From NCBI GenBank assembly GCA_002345965.1, contig DDTF01000027.1, positions 29,575 to 93,574 of the forward strand: a stretch of 64,000 nucleotides of DNA, written 5' to 3'. Both the position numbers and the translations under genes were made by a program. Below, one piece after another: positions 52,734 to 62,022 of the stretch; within the stretch, counting starts at the first letter, position 1, and the number at the start of each line of letters is the position of its first letter. Source of the DNA: Flammeovirgaceae bacterium UBA2371. Lineage in GTDB: Bacteria; Bacteroidota; Bacteroidia; Cytophagales; Cyclobacteriaceae. A model generated the notes under the pieces. It worked only from the letters and a program-made list of their open reading frames with translations, was not told where the DNA came from and searched no databases.

Positions 52734-53267
52734 TCAGTACTTTTTATTCAGGATTTCACTCATAATAAAAGCCTTTTTAAACCCTTTCGGGTCTTTCAAT
52801 TCATTTAAAAAATCAAATGTTGGTTTTTTCTTCTTCAAGTCGTACTCTTTAAAGTGCTCCGACCTCACTATTCTTCCGGTATTGGCTTGCTCCTTAATTG
52901 GGCTTTTTGCCTGTTTTTTAGCTGCTTCGTAGGTTTCAAAAGCCTTTACATCCTTTGAAACATCATAATCCACATCCTCCAGGTCCTGGATCTCGTCAGG
53001 AATATCATCATCGTAATCCACAAAGTCGTATTCTTTTGGAGCCGGTGGGGGGGGAACTGCCTTTACAGGCTTGGATAGTGCCTTTTCTCCCTGAATTTCT
53101 CTCAAAAGGTCTTCAAAACTGATCGGTTTTGGTTGTCTTGATTCTGACCCGCCATCTAAATCGGGATCATCGCTAGTAACAGGCGGCTGCTCCGGCTTTT
53201 TTTTATTAGCGCGGGCAATAAGAGTGATTATAATCACGATAAGCCAGATCCAGAACTGAAAATCCAT
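52734..53267 (-). CDS. Hypothetical membrane-anchored acidic protein
   Basis: About 177 residues from the ATG at 53267 (MDFQFWIWLIVIIITLIARA), so one N-terminal membrane helix is followed by a soluble cytoplasmic tail. The tail has an acidic, proline-containing middle (VPPPPAPKEYDFVDYDDD) and a conserved end with FLNELKDPKGFKKAFIMSEIL, a motif common at the C terminus of such small Bacteroidota proteins. Function unknown. It is divergent from smc. A TATCTTTG box on the minus strand at 53273-53280 is so near that the transcript may lack a leader. Confidence 0.72.
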   Translation of the reverse strand: MDFQFWIWLIVIIITLIARANKKKPEQPPVTSDDPDLDGGSESRQPKPISFEDLLREIQGEKALSKPVKAVPPPPAPKEYDFVDYDDDIPDEIQDLEDVDYDVSKDVKAFETYEAAKKQAKSPIKEQANTGRIVRSEHFKEYDLKKKKPTFDFLNELKDPKGFKKAFIMSEILNKKY

Positions 53268-53357
53268 CGGATCAAAGATACCCAAATATCCTTAATTCCA
53301 ATTTTACGGCCGCTAAATCTCATCTGGATAAAATGTGGATGAATTTAAAGTGCTGCG

Positions 53358-53388
53358 TTTCTCAAATGGGAAATCAAGGTTATCTTTG
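53358..53388 (+). promoter_or_regulatory. Candidate promoter of smc
   Basis: TATCTTTG (53381-53388) is an exact -7 match. TTTC at 53358-53361, 19 bp before it, is one mismatch from the -33 TTTG. The ATG of smc is 45 bp downstream. Confidence 0.55.
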
Positions 53389-53432
53389 CGGTCTTCTAAA
53401 ATACAGACAACCACTTTTCAACGAACGTATTC

Positions 53433-56400
53433 ATGCAGTTATCGAAGCTGGAGATCAAGGGATTTAAGAGTTTTGCCGATAAGGTAGTTATCAATTTTGA
53501 TGAGGGCATCACGGGTATCGTTGGCCCCAATGGTTGCGGAAAATCGAATGTAGTAGATTCTATCCGTTGGGTATTGGGAGAGCAAAAAACCAGTGCCTTG
53601 AGATCCGAAAAGATGGAGAACATCATCTTCAACGGCACCAATCAGCGCTCTCCCCTTCAAATGGCAGAAGTTTCGCTAACCATCAACAATACCAAGAACA
53701 TTCTTCCCACGGAATATTCTCAGGTTACCATTACGCGCAGGTTATACCGCTCCGGAGAAAGTGAATACTTGTTGAATAACGTCACTTGCAGACTTAAGGA
53801 CATTACCAACCTGTTTTTAGATACAGGAGTTGCTTCTAACAGCTATGCGATTATAGAGCTGGGAATGGTAGATGACCTTCTCAACGACCGCGACAACTCC
53901 AGAAGAATGTTGTTTGAAGAAGCTGCCGGGATTTCAAAATTCAAGAAGCGCAAAAAAGAGACCTTGCGTAAGCTTGAAGATACAGACGCTGACCTGGAAC
54001 GTGTTGAGGATTTGCTGTTTGAAATTGAGAAGAACATGAAAAGCCTTGAGAAGCAGGCTAAGCAAACAGAAACTTACTACAGGATCAAGGAAGAATACAA
54101 ACAAAAGAGTATTCAGCTTGCCAAGCTGGTAGTAAAGAAACAGAAAGAGAAATTCGACTCAGTCAATAAGCAGGTAGCGAGTGAAAACGATCGCAAAACA
54201 TCACTCACCGCAGCCATTGCAGAAAGAGAAGCATTGATTGAGAAGTCTAAGGCAGAACTTATTGAAAAGGAGAATACGCTTTCGAGCAGACAAAAAGCCA
54301 TCAATGAGTATGTTGGAAAAATAAGACAATACGAAGGAGAGAAACAGATCAAGAATGAGCGACTTCGCTTTCTCAACGATCGCGCTTCCAACCTGAAAGA
54401 ACAAATAGATCAGGACAAACAAAGTAATGAGCGAGCCCGCTTCACCATTCAAAGTCTTGAAGCTGAAAAAGAGGTGGCGCAGAGTTCACTGGATGAAATT
54501 TCTGCTAAAGTAGAGGCCCTAAAGGCTGAATACGATGCACAAAAAGCTGCCACTTTTACCTTGCAGGGTGAGGTGGATACATTGCGCAAAGCACACCGTG
54601 TACAACAAGACGAATCTTACCAGCTCAACAAGGCATTAGAAATCCGCGAGATACAAGTCTCTTCATTCAAACAGGAGATTGAAAGAACTGCCACTGACTC
54701 CAACGAGCAAAGCGCAAGTCTTGCTGACTTTGAAAAGAAACTGGTAGTACTACAAGACGAGATCACAGAGAAAAACAGTTACTTGACCAAACTAAAGAAT
54801 GACGAAAGTGAGGTCATTCAGAGATCGTCTTCATTGGAAAAGACGATTGAGATGATCCGTGAGGAAATGACGGAAGTAGGTCGTAAACTGGATGCACGTC
54901 AAAACGAATACCAGCTGACCAAATCCCTAGTAGAAAACCTTGAGGGTTTCCCTGAAGCCATTAAATTCCTGAAAAAGAATGTGGGCTGGACAAAAAATGC
55001 CCCACTCCTTTCTGACATTATCTCAACCAGCGAAGAATACCGTGTTGCAATAGAAAACTTTCTTGAGCCTTACCTCAACTATTACATCGTTGAGCATGAA
55101 GCAGAGGCCTACGAAGCCATCAACATATTGAGTGATGCCAGCAAAGGAAAAGCGAACTTCTTCATCCTGGATGCATTTGAGAAATTCGTGCCTGCTGATG
55201 TACAGATGTATTCCAATGCTTTCCCTGCCACTCAGATTATTGAATTCGATTCGAAGTATGGCAAGTTGATGGCATACATTCTCGATAAAGTTTATGTACA
55301 CGATGGCGATGTAAAGACCATTCCTGTAGGCGATGGAAATACTTTCATCACCAAGAACGGAAAAGTGACCAAGAGGCGCTTTAGTTTGTCCGGTGGGTCC
55401 GTAGGATTATTTGAAGGAAAGAAAATTGGACGCGCTAAAAATATTGAGAAGCTGGATAAAGAAATTAAAGAGTTATCCAGGAAAGTAGAAGACATTAGAC
55501 AAGGATTGCTGGACAAACAGCGTGAACTGGAGAGGTTGCGCAACAATACCTTGAAGCAGCAAATTGAAGAAGCACAGAGCGCCATTAAAATGGTTAATGA
55601 CGAATTCATTTCTGTGCGCACCAAGAAGGAGCAGTTTGCACACATGCTCAACACTGCTGATTTGCGCAGGGAAGACATTCAGGAAAAAATTCAAAACCTT
55701 ACACAGGAGCTTGAAGATTTAAAACCTAAAGCAGAACAGGCGCTTGTTCTTGTGCAACAGCATGAAGAGAAACTGAAACTGGTAACTGAGGATTTTAATA
55801 CACAAAACGAAATCTTAAGTCAGAAGTCTGCAGCTTTCAACGAACAAAATATTTTGTTCCATCAGCAAGGCAACAGGGTAAAGAGCCTCGAACAAGAAGT
55901 TCGCTTCAAACAAGAATCGATGGAGCAAAGCAGCCATCGCATTGAAGTGAACCAGGAGGAATTGAAGAAGAATGAAGAAGAGGTGAAAATCATTATTGAA
56001 ACTACGCAAAGCAATGATGAGGAACTGATTGGTATGTATGCCCAGAAAGAGGAGATGGAAAAAGGATTGGGCGAAGCGGAAAAACTTTACTATGCAGCCA
56101 GGGGCGAGATTGATCAATTTGAAAAAGACCTGAAAGAAATTCAGCATCAAAGGCAGAACATCGATACCATTTTGATGCAGTTACAAAATGAACTCAGCGA
56201 GAGTAAACTTGAATTGAATTCTGTTAAAGAGAGATTGTCGGTAGAATTCAAAGTGGAACTGGACACCATCATTGGCACTGAAGCTGAATTGGAAAACGAA
56301 GAACTTCCCAACGAAGAGAAGATTCGCAATGAGGTGACCAAAATTCGAGATCGTCTAGAAAATATGGGGCCTATCAACCCGATGGCGATGGAGGCCTACA

Positions 56401-56969
56401 ATGAAATTAAAGAGCGAAATGATTTTATTATTGCTCAAAAGGCAGATTTGGCCAAGGCAAAAGAATCATTGTTAAGCACTATCAATGAAATAGAGAGTGT
56501 AGCCAGCGAAACATTCATGGAAGCCTTTAATAAAATTAAAGAGCATTTTATTGAGGTATTCCGTTCCTTGTTTTCTGAAGGAGATGATTGCGATTTGAAA
56601 CTAATCGATCCTTCCAAACCTTTGGAGTCAGATATTGAGATCATAGCAAAACCAAAAGGAAAAAGACCGCTAACCATCAACCAACTTTCTGGAGGTGAGA
56701 AGACGCTTACTGCTACTGCCCTTTTGTTTTCCATGTATTTATTGAAACCAGCGCCTTTCTGTATTTTTGATGAGGTGGATGCACCATTGGACGATGCCAA
56801 CATTGACAAGTTCAATAACATCATTCGCAACTTCAGTAAAGACAGCCAGTTTGTAATTGTAACTCACAACAAACGCACTATGACCAGCACGGATGTGATC
56901 TATGGAATTACCATGGTGGAAAAAGGAATTTCAAGAGTGGTTCCAGTGGATCTGAGAGAATTGGCGTAA
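53433..56969 (+). CDS. smc: Chromosome segregation protein SMC
   Basis: Condensin ATPase of 1178 residues that shapes and segregates the chromosome. The Walker A is GPNGCGKS (31-38) and the C-terminal signature LSGGEKTLTATALLFS is followed by Walker B CIFDEVDAPLDDAN. Two long coiled coils (about 165-495 and 670-1000) flank a hinge domain near 515-660 with GFPEAIKFLKKNVGWT and LSDIISTSEEYRVAIENFL. Genes for ScpA and ScpB are not adjacent. A good promoter precedes it and a hairpin terminator follows. Confidence 0.98.
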   Translation: MQLSKLEIKGFKSFADKVVINFDEGITGIVGPNGCGKSNVVDSIRWVLGEQKTSALRSEKMENIIFNGTNQRSPLQMAEVSLTINNTKNILPTEYSQVTITRRLYRSGESEYLLNNVTCRLKDITNLFLDTGVASNSYAIIELGMVDDLLNDRDNSRRMLFEEAAGISKFKKRKKETLRKLEDTDADLERVEDLLFEIEKNMKSLEKQAKQTETYYRIKEEYKQKSIQLAKLVVKKQKEKFDSVNKQVASENDRKTSLTAAIAEREALIEKSKAELIEKENTLSSRQKAINEYVGKIRQYEGEKQIKNERLRFLNDRASNLKEQIDQDKQSNERARFTIQSLEAEKEVAQSSLDEISAKVEALKAEYDAQKAATFTLQGEVDTLRKAHRVQQDESYQLNKALEIREIQVSSFKQEIERTATDSNEQSASLADFEKKLVVLQDEITEKNSYLTKLKNDESEVIQRSSSLEKTIEMIREEMTEVGRKLDARQNEYQLTKSLVENLEGFPEAIKFLKKNVGWTKNAPLLSDIISTSEEYRVAIENFLEPYLNYYIVEHEAEAYEAINILSDASKGKANFFILDAFEKFVPADVQMYSNAFPATQIIEFDSKYGKLMAYILDKVYVHDGDVKTIPVGDGNTFITKNGKVTKRRFSLSGGSVGLFEGKKIGRAKNIEKLDKEIKELSRKVEDIRQGLLDKQRELERLRNNTLKQQIEEAQSAIKMVNDEFISVRTKKEQFAHMLNTADLRREDIQEKIQNLTQELEDLKPKAEQALVLVQQHEEKLKLVTEDFNTQNEILSQKSAAFNEQNILFHQQGNRVKSLEQEVRFKQESMEQSSHRIEVNQEELKKNEEEVKIIIETTQSNDEELIGMYAQKEEMEKGLGEAEKLYYAARGEIDQFEKDLKEIQHQRQNIDTILMQLQNELSESKLELNSVKERLSVEFKVELDTIIGTEAELENEELPNEEKIRNEVTKIRDRLENMGPINPMAMEAYNEIKERNDFIIAQKADLAKAKESLLSTINEIESVASETFMEAFNKIKEHFIEVFRSLFSEGDDCDLKLIDPSKPLESDIEIIAKPKGKRPLTINQLSGGEKTLTATALLFSMYLLKPAPFCIFDEVDAPLDDANIDKFNNIIRNFSKDSQFVIVTHNKRTMTSTDVIYGITMVEKGISRVVPVDLRELA

Positions 56970-56989
56970 GCTATAAATACCCAATACGA

Positions 56990-57024
56990 AAGACCTGTTT
57001 AACCCAGTTGAACAGGTCTTTTAG
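56990..57024 (+). terminator. Rho-independent terminator after smc
   Basis: AAGACCTGTT (56990-56999) pairs perfectly with AACAGGTCTT (57011-57020), followed by TTAGTTTTT. The 10-bp stem also sits at the stop of the convergent lipoprotein gene and may stop both transcripts. Confidence 0.8.
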
Positions 57025-57503
57025 TTTTTAAGCTGATCGACTACTGTTCTCACTTTAGACATGTAGTCCCTGATCTCAGCTGGTACATTTTCCAGGCTGG
57101 TATCTATGTGCCAATAGCTCACTGCTGTCTCTGATTTGTAGTAAAGGTGATACCCTCCCTGGTCGGCACAGTCGGGACAGCCAAAAGTAGTATTTGGGTT
57201 ATTAGTAAGGTAATCCGGAAAATCCTGAATGAGTTGTTTGGCGATTTCGTATTGATCCTTGCTCATGGGAGTGACCTCAAAGGCAGGTTCGCTTCCTGTG
57301 TACCGCTCAACGACATCTCTAAACAGCTGACCGTCTTTCAATTGAAAAAAATGAGCGCAATCTCCCGCGCAAAACCCATGTGCCATACCAAATATAAGAG
57401 CCGCCTGTTGTTGGGGTTCGTGATTTTTCTCGCAACCGTCTAAAGCAAGTACCACTGCCAACAGAATTATAATTCGGTATATACTCATTCTCACCACGCT
57501 CAT
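57021..57503 (-). CDS. Hypothetical lipoprotein with cysteine pairs
   Basis: A 160-residue lipoprotein (ILLAVVLALDGCEKNH, lipid Cys near 24; ATG 57488 is an alternative start). The mature part has two cysteine clusters, MAHGFCAGDCAHFFQL and FGCPDCADQGGYHL, which could bind a metal or form disulfide bonds. The end has PAEIRDYMSKVRTVVDQL, a helix. I do not recognise a named family, though the GxxxGFC.GDCxHFF pattern looks like a recurring Bacteroidota lipoprotein. It is a single gene convergent with smc. Confidence 0.72.
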   Translation of the reverse strand: MSVVRMSIYRIIILLAVVLALDGCEKNHEPQQQAALIFGMAHGFCAGDCAHFFQLKDGQLFRDVVERYTGSEPAFEVTPMSKDQYEIAKQLIQDFPDYLTNNPNTTFGCPDCADQGGYHLYYKSETAVSYWHIDTSLENVPAEIRDYMSKVRTVVDQLKN

Positions 57504-57614
57504 TTAAAAGATAGACACTTGGGCGATCCAAAAGGTTGGAATAACATCACGCATATGATTCTAATCGTATTTATTAATAACTTGATCTTATAAATTTCGG
57601 GATAAATAAGGGAA

Positions 57615-57992
57615 ATGAAACAAGATATTGTTGAAAGAAGTGACATTGAGCATCTGGTTAATTCCTTTTACGATAAGGTTAAGAAGGATGATCTGATTGG
57701 ATATATTTTCAATGATGTGGCTCAAGTAGATTGGCCCCATCATTTGCCTATTATGTACAATTTTTGGGAAATGGTGCTGTTTGGCACCGGACCCTACAAA
57801 GGAGATCCCATGACCAAGCACATTCAATTGAATCAATTGACCAAGTTGGAGCCACAGCACTTTGACCGATGGAAGCAGCTCTTCTTTGCCACCATTGACG
57901 AGCATTTTGAGGGTGAAAAGGCCACCGAAGCCAAACTAAGGGCAGAAAATATAGCCAGACTAATGGCATACAAGGTGCAACAAAGCAATTAG
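57615..57992 (+). CDS. Group III truncated hemoglobin
   Basis: A 125-residue globin. LVNSFYDKVKKDDLIGYIFND (about 15-35) matches the start of group III truncated globins, and HHLPIMYNFWEMVLFG (about 42-57) holds the distal-side aromatic residues. The proximal histidine is likely in LEPQHFDRWKQLFFATIDEHFEG (about 77-99). Such globins bind O2 or NO and may help with nitrosative stress or redox control. It is a single gene that converges on the M20 peptidase gene. Confidence 0.9.
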   Translation: MKQDIVERSDIEHLVNSFYDKVKKDDLIGYIFNDVAQVDWPHHLPIMYNFWEMVLFGTGPYKGDPMTKHIQLNQLTKLEPQHFDRWKQLFFATIDEHFEGEKATEAKLRAENIARLMAYKVQQSN

Positions 57993-58021
57993 TGAATCGC
58001 CAACAAACCCATCAACTGCTG

Positions 58022-59566
58022 TTACTTTTTCTGCATGTCATTGGGCAATGTCATTAATACAGCCATCAAATCTACTCCATACCAGAGGTTGCCAATGCGT
58101 ACGTTTTCATTCTCTGCATGCTGGTTGTTGTCGTGATTGACCATATTCACTGATATCGCTGGGGTTTTTAAAACATCGTATATGGCATTGTTCACCCGAT
58201 TAGATCCTCCGGAACTTGGAAGAAATACAGCCTTGTCCCCGGTAAAGGATTTCACACCATTGATCACCCCCATGATTTCAGGTTGATCCATATTTACTTT
58301 TATAGCAGGAAATCCGTTCTCATTTCTCGTCACCTTTACAATTCGCGGGTACTTCATCCGGGTGGCATGATCTGGTTCATCACGCACGATGTGCCATCCT
58401 TCCTTTTTAATATGAGCTTCCACCAAATCCATCATTTTTTCGGGATCATTGCCTTTTACGAGGCGCATACTTAATTCAGCAATCGCAAAACCGGGGATAA
58501 TATTGGCGGCTTTGTCTCCCACCGATCCACTAGACAAACCCCGTATAGTTAGAGAGGGCAACAACATCCGCTCGTTCAGAGAGCCAGTACCCTCGGTCCT
58601 TGCCAGACCCAATTCTTCTTTCATCTGCGCATCTATGTTTGGTGCACTCATCACTTGCTTTTTTTCAAAGGCAGAGATTGGTTCCACGCTGTCATAAAAT
58701 CCTTCAATAGTAACATTACCATCCTTATCAGTCATGGATGCCAGCAAGTGCGCCATCATTTGACCAGGCACAGGTGCCCAATTGCCATAATGACCGCTAT
58801 GCAAAGGGCGATTAGGGCCATAGGCTACCAACTGCATGCTGGTTACTCCCCTGCCTCCAAATTTGAAGGATGGGTCTCCTGTTTGGTAGACTGCTCCATC
58901 CACCAGCAGCCACACCGATATGTCTTTGAATAATTCGCCATACTTGGTCATGTAAGTTTCAATGTGTGGAGAGCTTGATTCTTCTTCACCATCAAAGAAC
59001 AATTTGATATTAGAGGTAAGGCCTATTTTAGAAGCTTTCAATGCATCGATGGCTGCCATCATCGCAATGATAGGTGCTTTGTCATCGCTGGCGGAGCGCC
59101 CGTACATTCTCCAGTCTTCATTGATGGGTTCACCCGCCTTGGGCATTGGAACTGATTTGCCGCCTTCATACATGGCTTTGTCAAACAACTCCGCATTAAA
59201 GGCATCTATTTTCCATAAAGCAGGATCAACAGGCTGGCCATCGTAATGGGCATAGAAACACAGCGTGCGTGTAGCACCTTTCACTTTATATTCACCATAT
59301 ACGATCGGAGGTGCACCGGGTTCTTGCAGCAGACGCATGGCAAAACCACGGTCAGCAAACATCTTTTTAATCTTCTCCGCGTTGCGTTGAATGTTGGGCA
59401 AATCGGACGCATGATTAGGAATGCTAATCAAATCTTTTAGTTCCGTCAGAATATTTGCCCCATCTTTTTTAATCCATTCTCGGCTGGCTTTAACGGAAGG
59501 TTGGGCAAATAACAAAGAGGGAATAAAAAGGAGTAAGTAGAATGCTTTCATGGTTGGCTTGGTCAT
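58022..59566 (-). CDS. M20-family metallopeptidase (exported dipeptidase)
   Basis: A 514-residue zinc peptidase with a signal peptide (AFYLLLFIPSLLFAQ); ATG 59551 would give a shorter N terminus and is equally plausible. Zinc-ligand motifs are CFYAHYDGQPVDP, GRSASDDKAPI, and FFDGEEESSSPH, and the later PLHSGHYGNWAPVPG and LPSSGGSNRVNN complete the site. The lid domain lies in the middle (about 240-400). It probably trims peptides in the periplasm or outside the cell for nutrition. Confidence 0.92.
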   Translation of the reverse strand: MTKPTMKAFYLLLFIPSLLFAQPSVKASREWIKKDGANILTELKDLISIPNHASDLPNIQRNAEKIKKMFADRGFAMRLLQEPGAPPIVYGEYKVKGATRTLCFYAHYDGQPVDPALWKIDAFNAELFDKAMYEGGKSVPMPKAGEPINEDWRMYGRSASDDKAPIIAMMAAIDALKASKIGLTSNIKLFFDGEEESSSPHIETYMTKYGELFKDISVWLLVDGAVYQTGDPSFKFGGRGVTSMQLVAYGPNRPLHSGHYGNWAPVPGQMMAHLLASMTDKDGNVTIEGFYDSVEPISAFEKKQVMSAPNIDAQMKEELGLARTEGTGSLNERMLLPSLTIRGLSSGSVGDKAANIIPGFAIAELSMRLVKGNDPEKMMDLVEAHIKKEGWHIVRDEPDHATRMKYPRIVKVTRNENGFPAIKVNMDQPEIMGVINGVKSFTGDKAVFLPSSGGSNRVNNAIYDVLKTPAISVNMVNHDNNQHAENENVRIGNLWYGVDLMAVLMTLPNDMQKK

Positions 59567-59662
59567 ATTTATTCAAAATACTCAAATCCATTTAAGATGA
59601 CCAGACCGCCCCCTTCAAATCCGGCATTTAAAAAAAATTTTACACAAGAGGCATGCAGTCTG

Positions 59663-60094
59663 TTACTTGGTATTAATGACCGCTACCGCCTCCATCTCCA
59701 CCAGGTATTCATCTTTGTACAATGAATAAACACCGACCAATGTGTTGGCAGGCATGTCTTTTTCGCCCAGTATCTCTTTTCGCACACTTCTAAAAATGTC
59801 GAGATCGCTTTCTTTGTAGCGCACGATGTAGGTATTCATCTTTACCACATCTGAGAACTGCGCTCCGGCATCCGACAATTGTTTCTTCAGATTCATAAAA
59901 GACGAACGAATTTGAGTTTCCAGGTCTTCACCCTCTCCTACCTGACCTGAGATATAGATGGTTTTTGTTTTTCCGGAAGTGACTACCACTGCATGCGTAT
60001 AGCCTGGCCCCGGATTGACATATTCTTTTTTAATTTGGGCCTCAGCCGATCCATACAGGCAGGCAAGAAAGATAATTAGCGTGATTGGTTTCAT
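59663..60094 (-). CDS. RidA-family protein with signal peptide
   Basis: A 143-residue member of the RidA/YjgF family, which hydrolyses reactive enamines and imines. The family core is visible: TIYISGQVGEGEDLETQI, SFMNLKKQLSDAGAQFSDVVKMNTYIV and MPANTLVGVYSLYKDEYLVEMEAVAVI. Its N terminus MKPITLIIFLACLYGSAEA is a Sec signal peptide, so unlike the classical cytosolic enzyme it is exported. The arginine that binds the substrate carboxylate in RidA is replaced by Val in the PANTLVGV segment, so it may belong to a non-deaminase subgroup. Confidence 0.88.
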   Translation of the reverse strand: MKPITLIIFLACLYGSAEAQIKKEYVNPGPGYTHAVVVTSGKTKTIYISGQVGEGEDLETQIRSSFMNLKKQLSDAGAQFSDVVKMNTYIVRYKESDLDIFRSVRKEILGEKDMPANTLVGVYSLYKDEYLVEMEAVAVINTK

Positions 60095-60198
60095 AATGGG
60101 GGATCTGTTTACTTGTTAGCTTTAATATATAGCGTTTCTTCCATTCTCCCGCTATTAGCGTTATGTTTATTCGCTACCGGTTTTCTTAAGTTTATAGT

Positions 60199-61104
60199 AT
60201 GAAGATGACACGCAGAGAAAACCTTAAATTATTAGGTGCGATGGGCGTTAGTTCTCTCGCTCCTTCGTGGCTGGCATTTGAAGATGCTATCATTAAAAGA
60301 CGCATTCCATCCACCGGAGAAATGTTGCCTTCCATTGGTTTGGGTACCTGGAAAACATTTGATGTGGGGCCTAAAGAGCGTGAGCCACAAAAAAACGTTT
60401 TGATCAATCTGCTGGCAAAACAGGGAACCGCAGTGGATACGTCTCCCATGTATGGTCAGGCTGAAGAAGTAATTGGCGATGTATCAAATGCACTCGGTAA
60501 TAACAAACAGTTGTTTTTGGCGACCAAGGTCTGGACAACGGGGCGTGAAGCCGGAGTGGCACAAATGAACAAATCATTTTCTTTATTAAAACGGAAGCAA
60601 ATTGAGTTGATGCAAGTTCACAACCTTGTGGATTGGAAAACACACTATAAGACCTTGCAACAGTGGAAGGAAGAAGGGAAAATAAAATACATTGGTATTA
60701 CACATTATGTCAACAGCGCTCATGATGAAATTGCCGACATCATTAAGACTACTCCAATGGATTTTGTACAGATCAACTACTCCCTCACAGCAAGAAATCT
60801 GGAGAAAAAATTACTTCGCTTTGCTGAAGAAAAAAAGGTTGCGCTGATGATCAATCAACCTTTTAATGGAGGAAATATTTTTGATTTGGTACGCAACAAA
60901 ACTGTCCCTGCCTGGGCTGCTGAGTTTGACTGCACTTCCTGGCCTCAATTCTTTCTTAAATATATACTTGCCGACCCCGCGGTAACCTGCATCATTCCGG
61001 GCACCTCTAACCCAATTCATATGTTAGAAAATTCAGCAGCCGGAATAGGGAAATTGCCCAATGAAAAGCAACGCCAACGGATGATTCAGTTCATTGAAGC
61101 ATGA
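60199..61104 (+). CDS. Aldo/keto reductase with Tat signal
   Basis: A 301-residue TIM-barrel oxidoreductase. The catalytic tetrad is complete: Asp80 and Tyr85 in VDTSPMYGQAEE, Lys110 in LFLATKVW and His141 in MQVHNLVDW. The C-terminal IIPGTSNPIHMLEN binds NADP. The start MKMTRRENLKLLGAMGVSSL carries a twin-arginine motif and a hydrophobic stretch, so it is probably exported folded with its cofactor. It is a single gene, divergent from the RidA gene and convergent with the thioesterase. Confidence 0.9.
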   Translation: MKMTRRENLKLLGAMGVSSLAPSWLAFEDAIIKRRIPSTGEMLPSIGLGTWKTFDVGPKEREPQKNVLINLLAKQGTAVDTSPMYGQAEEVIGDVSNALGNNKQLFLATKVWTTGREAGVAQMNKSFSLLKRKQIELMQVHNLVDWKTHYKTLQQWKEEGKIKYIGITHYVNSAHDEIADIIKTTPMDFVQINYSLTARNLEKKLLRFAEEKKVALMINQPFNGGNIFDLVRNKTVPAWAAEFDCTSWPQFFLKYILADPAVTCIIPGTSNPIHMLENSAAGIGKLPNEKQRQRMIQFIEA

Positions 61105-61117
61105 TCCTTGGTGCTGT

Positions 61118-61510
61118 TTACACCTGGAAAATGGATGTGATATCCCTTTCGATGCGCCTGGGTCTTTTGGTATTGGCATCCAGTAAGCACCACAAGGTTT
61201 TGGCAGCGACCAGTATTTTTTCTGTTTTTTGATTACGTATTTCCACGTGTCGTTCGGACTTTACGCCTTCTGACCAGGCTACCCATGTTTTTGCTATTAA
61301 TACTTCCCCTTCAACGGCCTGTCCTTTATAATCCACTTCGTGACGCAACACCATCCAAATGTACTTTTTCTGCACTTCTCTTGGCGCCAAACTTTCCCAA
61401 TGGGCTTTGGCTACCTCTTGTGCCCATTGCACATACACCACATTGTTGACGTGATTGAGTTCATCAATGTCATCAGGTGTTACAGTTATGATATGCTCAA
61501 AAGTTTTCAT
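61118..61510 (-). CDS. Acyl-CoA thioesterase (4HBT hot-dog fold)
   Basis: A 130-residue hot-dog thioesterase of the 4-hydroxybenzoyl-CoA type. DDIDELNHVNNVVYVQWAQE (about 13-32) is the family signature with the catalytic Asp, and VDYKGQAVEGEVLIAKTWV is the strand pair that follows. It should hydrolyse acyl-CoA. Its ATG overlaps the stop of the GNAT gene by 4 bp (ATGA), so the two are translated together. Confidence 0.92.
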   Translation of the reverse strand: MKTFEHIITVTPDDIDELNHVNNVVYVQWAQEVAKAHWESLAPREVQKKYIWMVLRHEVDYKGQAVEGEVLIAKTWVAWSEGVKSERHVEIRNQKTEKILVAAKTLWCLLDANTKRPRRIERDITSIFQV

Positions 61511-62019
61511 GGATGATGTCTATAGATCAGGCATTGCTTCTCTCTGAAGGTGATCTCCTTTTCCAACGTTGCCCCTACTGCCATGGCCACTTTGATTGAG
61601 TTTTGATTCTCAGCAATTATTAAGCTGATCAGCTTGCAGTTTTCAAGTGCATCAAAAGCCATGTCTTTTACAGCACGCGCTGCTTCACTGGCAAATCCTT
61701 TTCCCCAGACTTGGGGAGCCAATCCCCATTTTATTTCAGGTTCAGGCCAATCATTGGGATACCATAAACCGACCACCCCTACTACATTACCAGAGGCTTT
61801 CTCCACTACGGCATAGGGTCCATAACCCCTCAGCTGCCAGTGTCCGATCATACTCGACATAGTTCTCCAGGTCTCTCCTTCTGTGAGTGTACGGCCAATG
61901 GTATATTTCATACAAGATTCATCAGAATAATACCGATGCAGCGCTTTCCAATCTTCATTTTGAAAAGTTCGGAGCAGCAGTCGGTTAGTCTCCAGTTTGG
62001 TGGGCACTAAGAAATTCAT
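61507..62019 (-). CDS. GNAT-family N-acetyltransferase (RimJ/RimL-like)
   Basis: A 170-residue acetyltransferase. ETNRLLLRTFQNEDW (about 8-22) is the usual N-terminal beta strand and helix, IKWGLAPQVWGKGFASEAARAV (about 93-114) the acetyl-CoA-binding motif A, and SIKVAMAVGATLEKE the end of the fold. The acceptor, an amine on protein or small molecule, is not known. It starts 3 bp after the stop of the multiheme gene and overlaps the thioesterase gene, forming a short operon. Confidence 0.92.
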   Translation of the reverse strand: MNFLVPTKLETNRLLLRTFQNEDWKALHRYYSDESCMKYTIGRTLTEGETWRTMSSMIGHWQLRGYGPYAVVEKASGNVVGVVGLWYPNDWPEPEIKWGLAPQVWGKGFASEAARAVKDMAFDALENCKLISLIIAENQNSIKVAMAVGATLEKEITFREKQCLIYRHHP

Positions 62020-62022
62020 TGA

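Noticed and set aside
52725..52745. Direct repeat of AGTACTTTTT
   Set aside because: Two copies 11 bp apart; one is part of the coding end of the acidic membrane protein gene. No sign of an insertion site.
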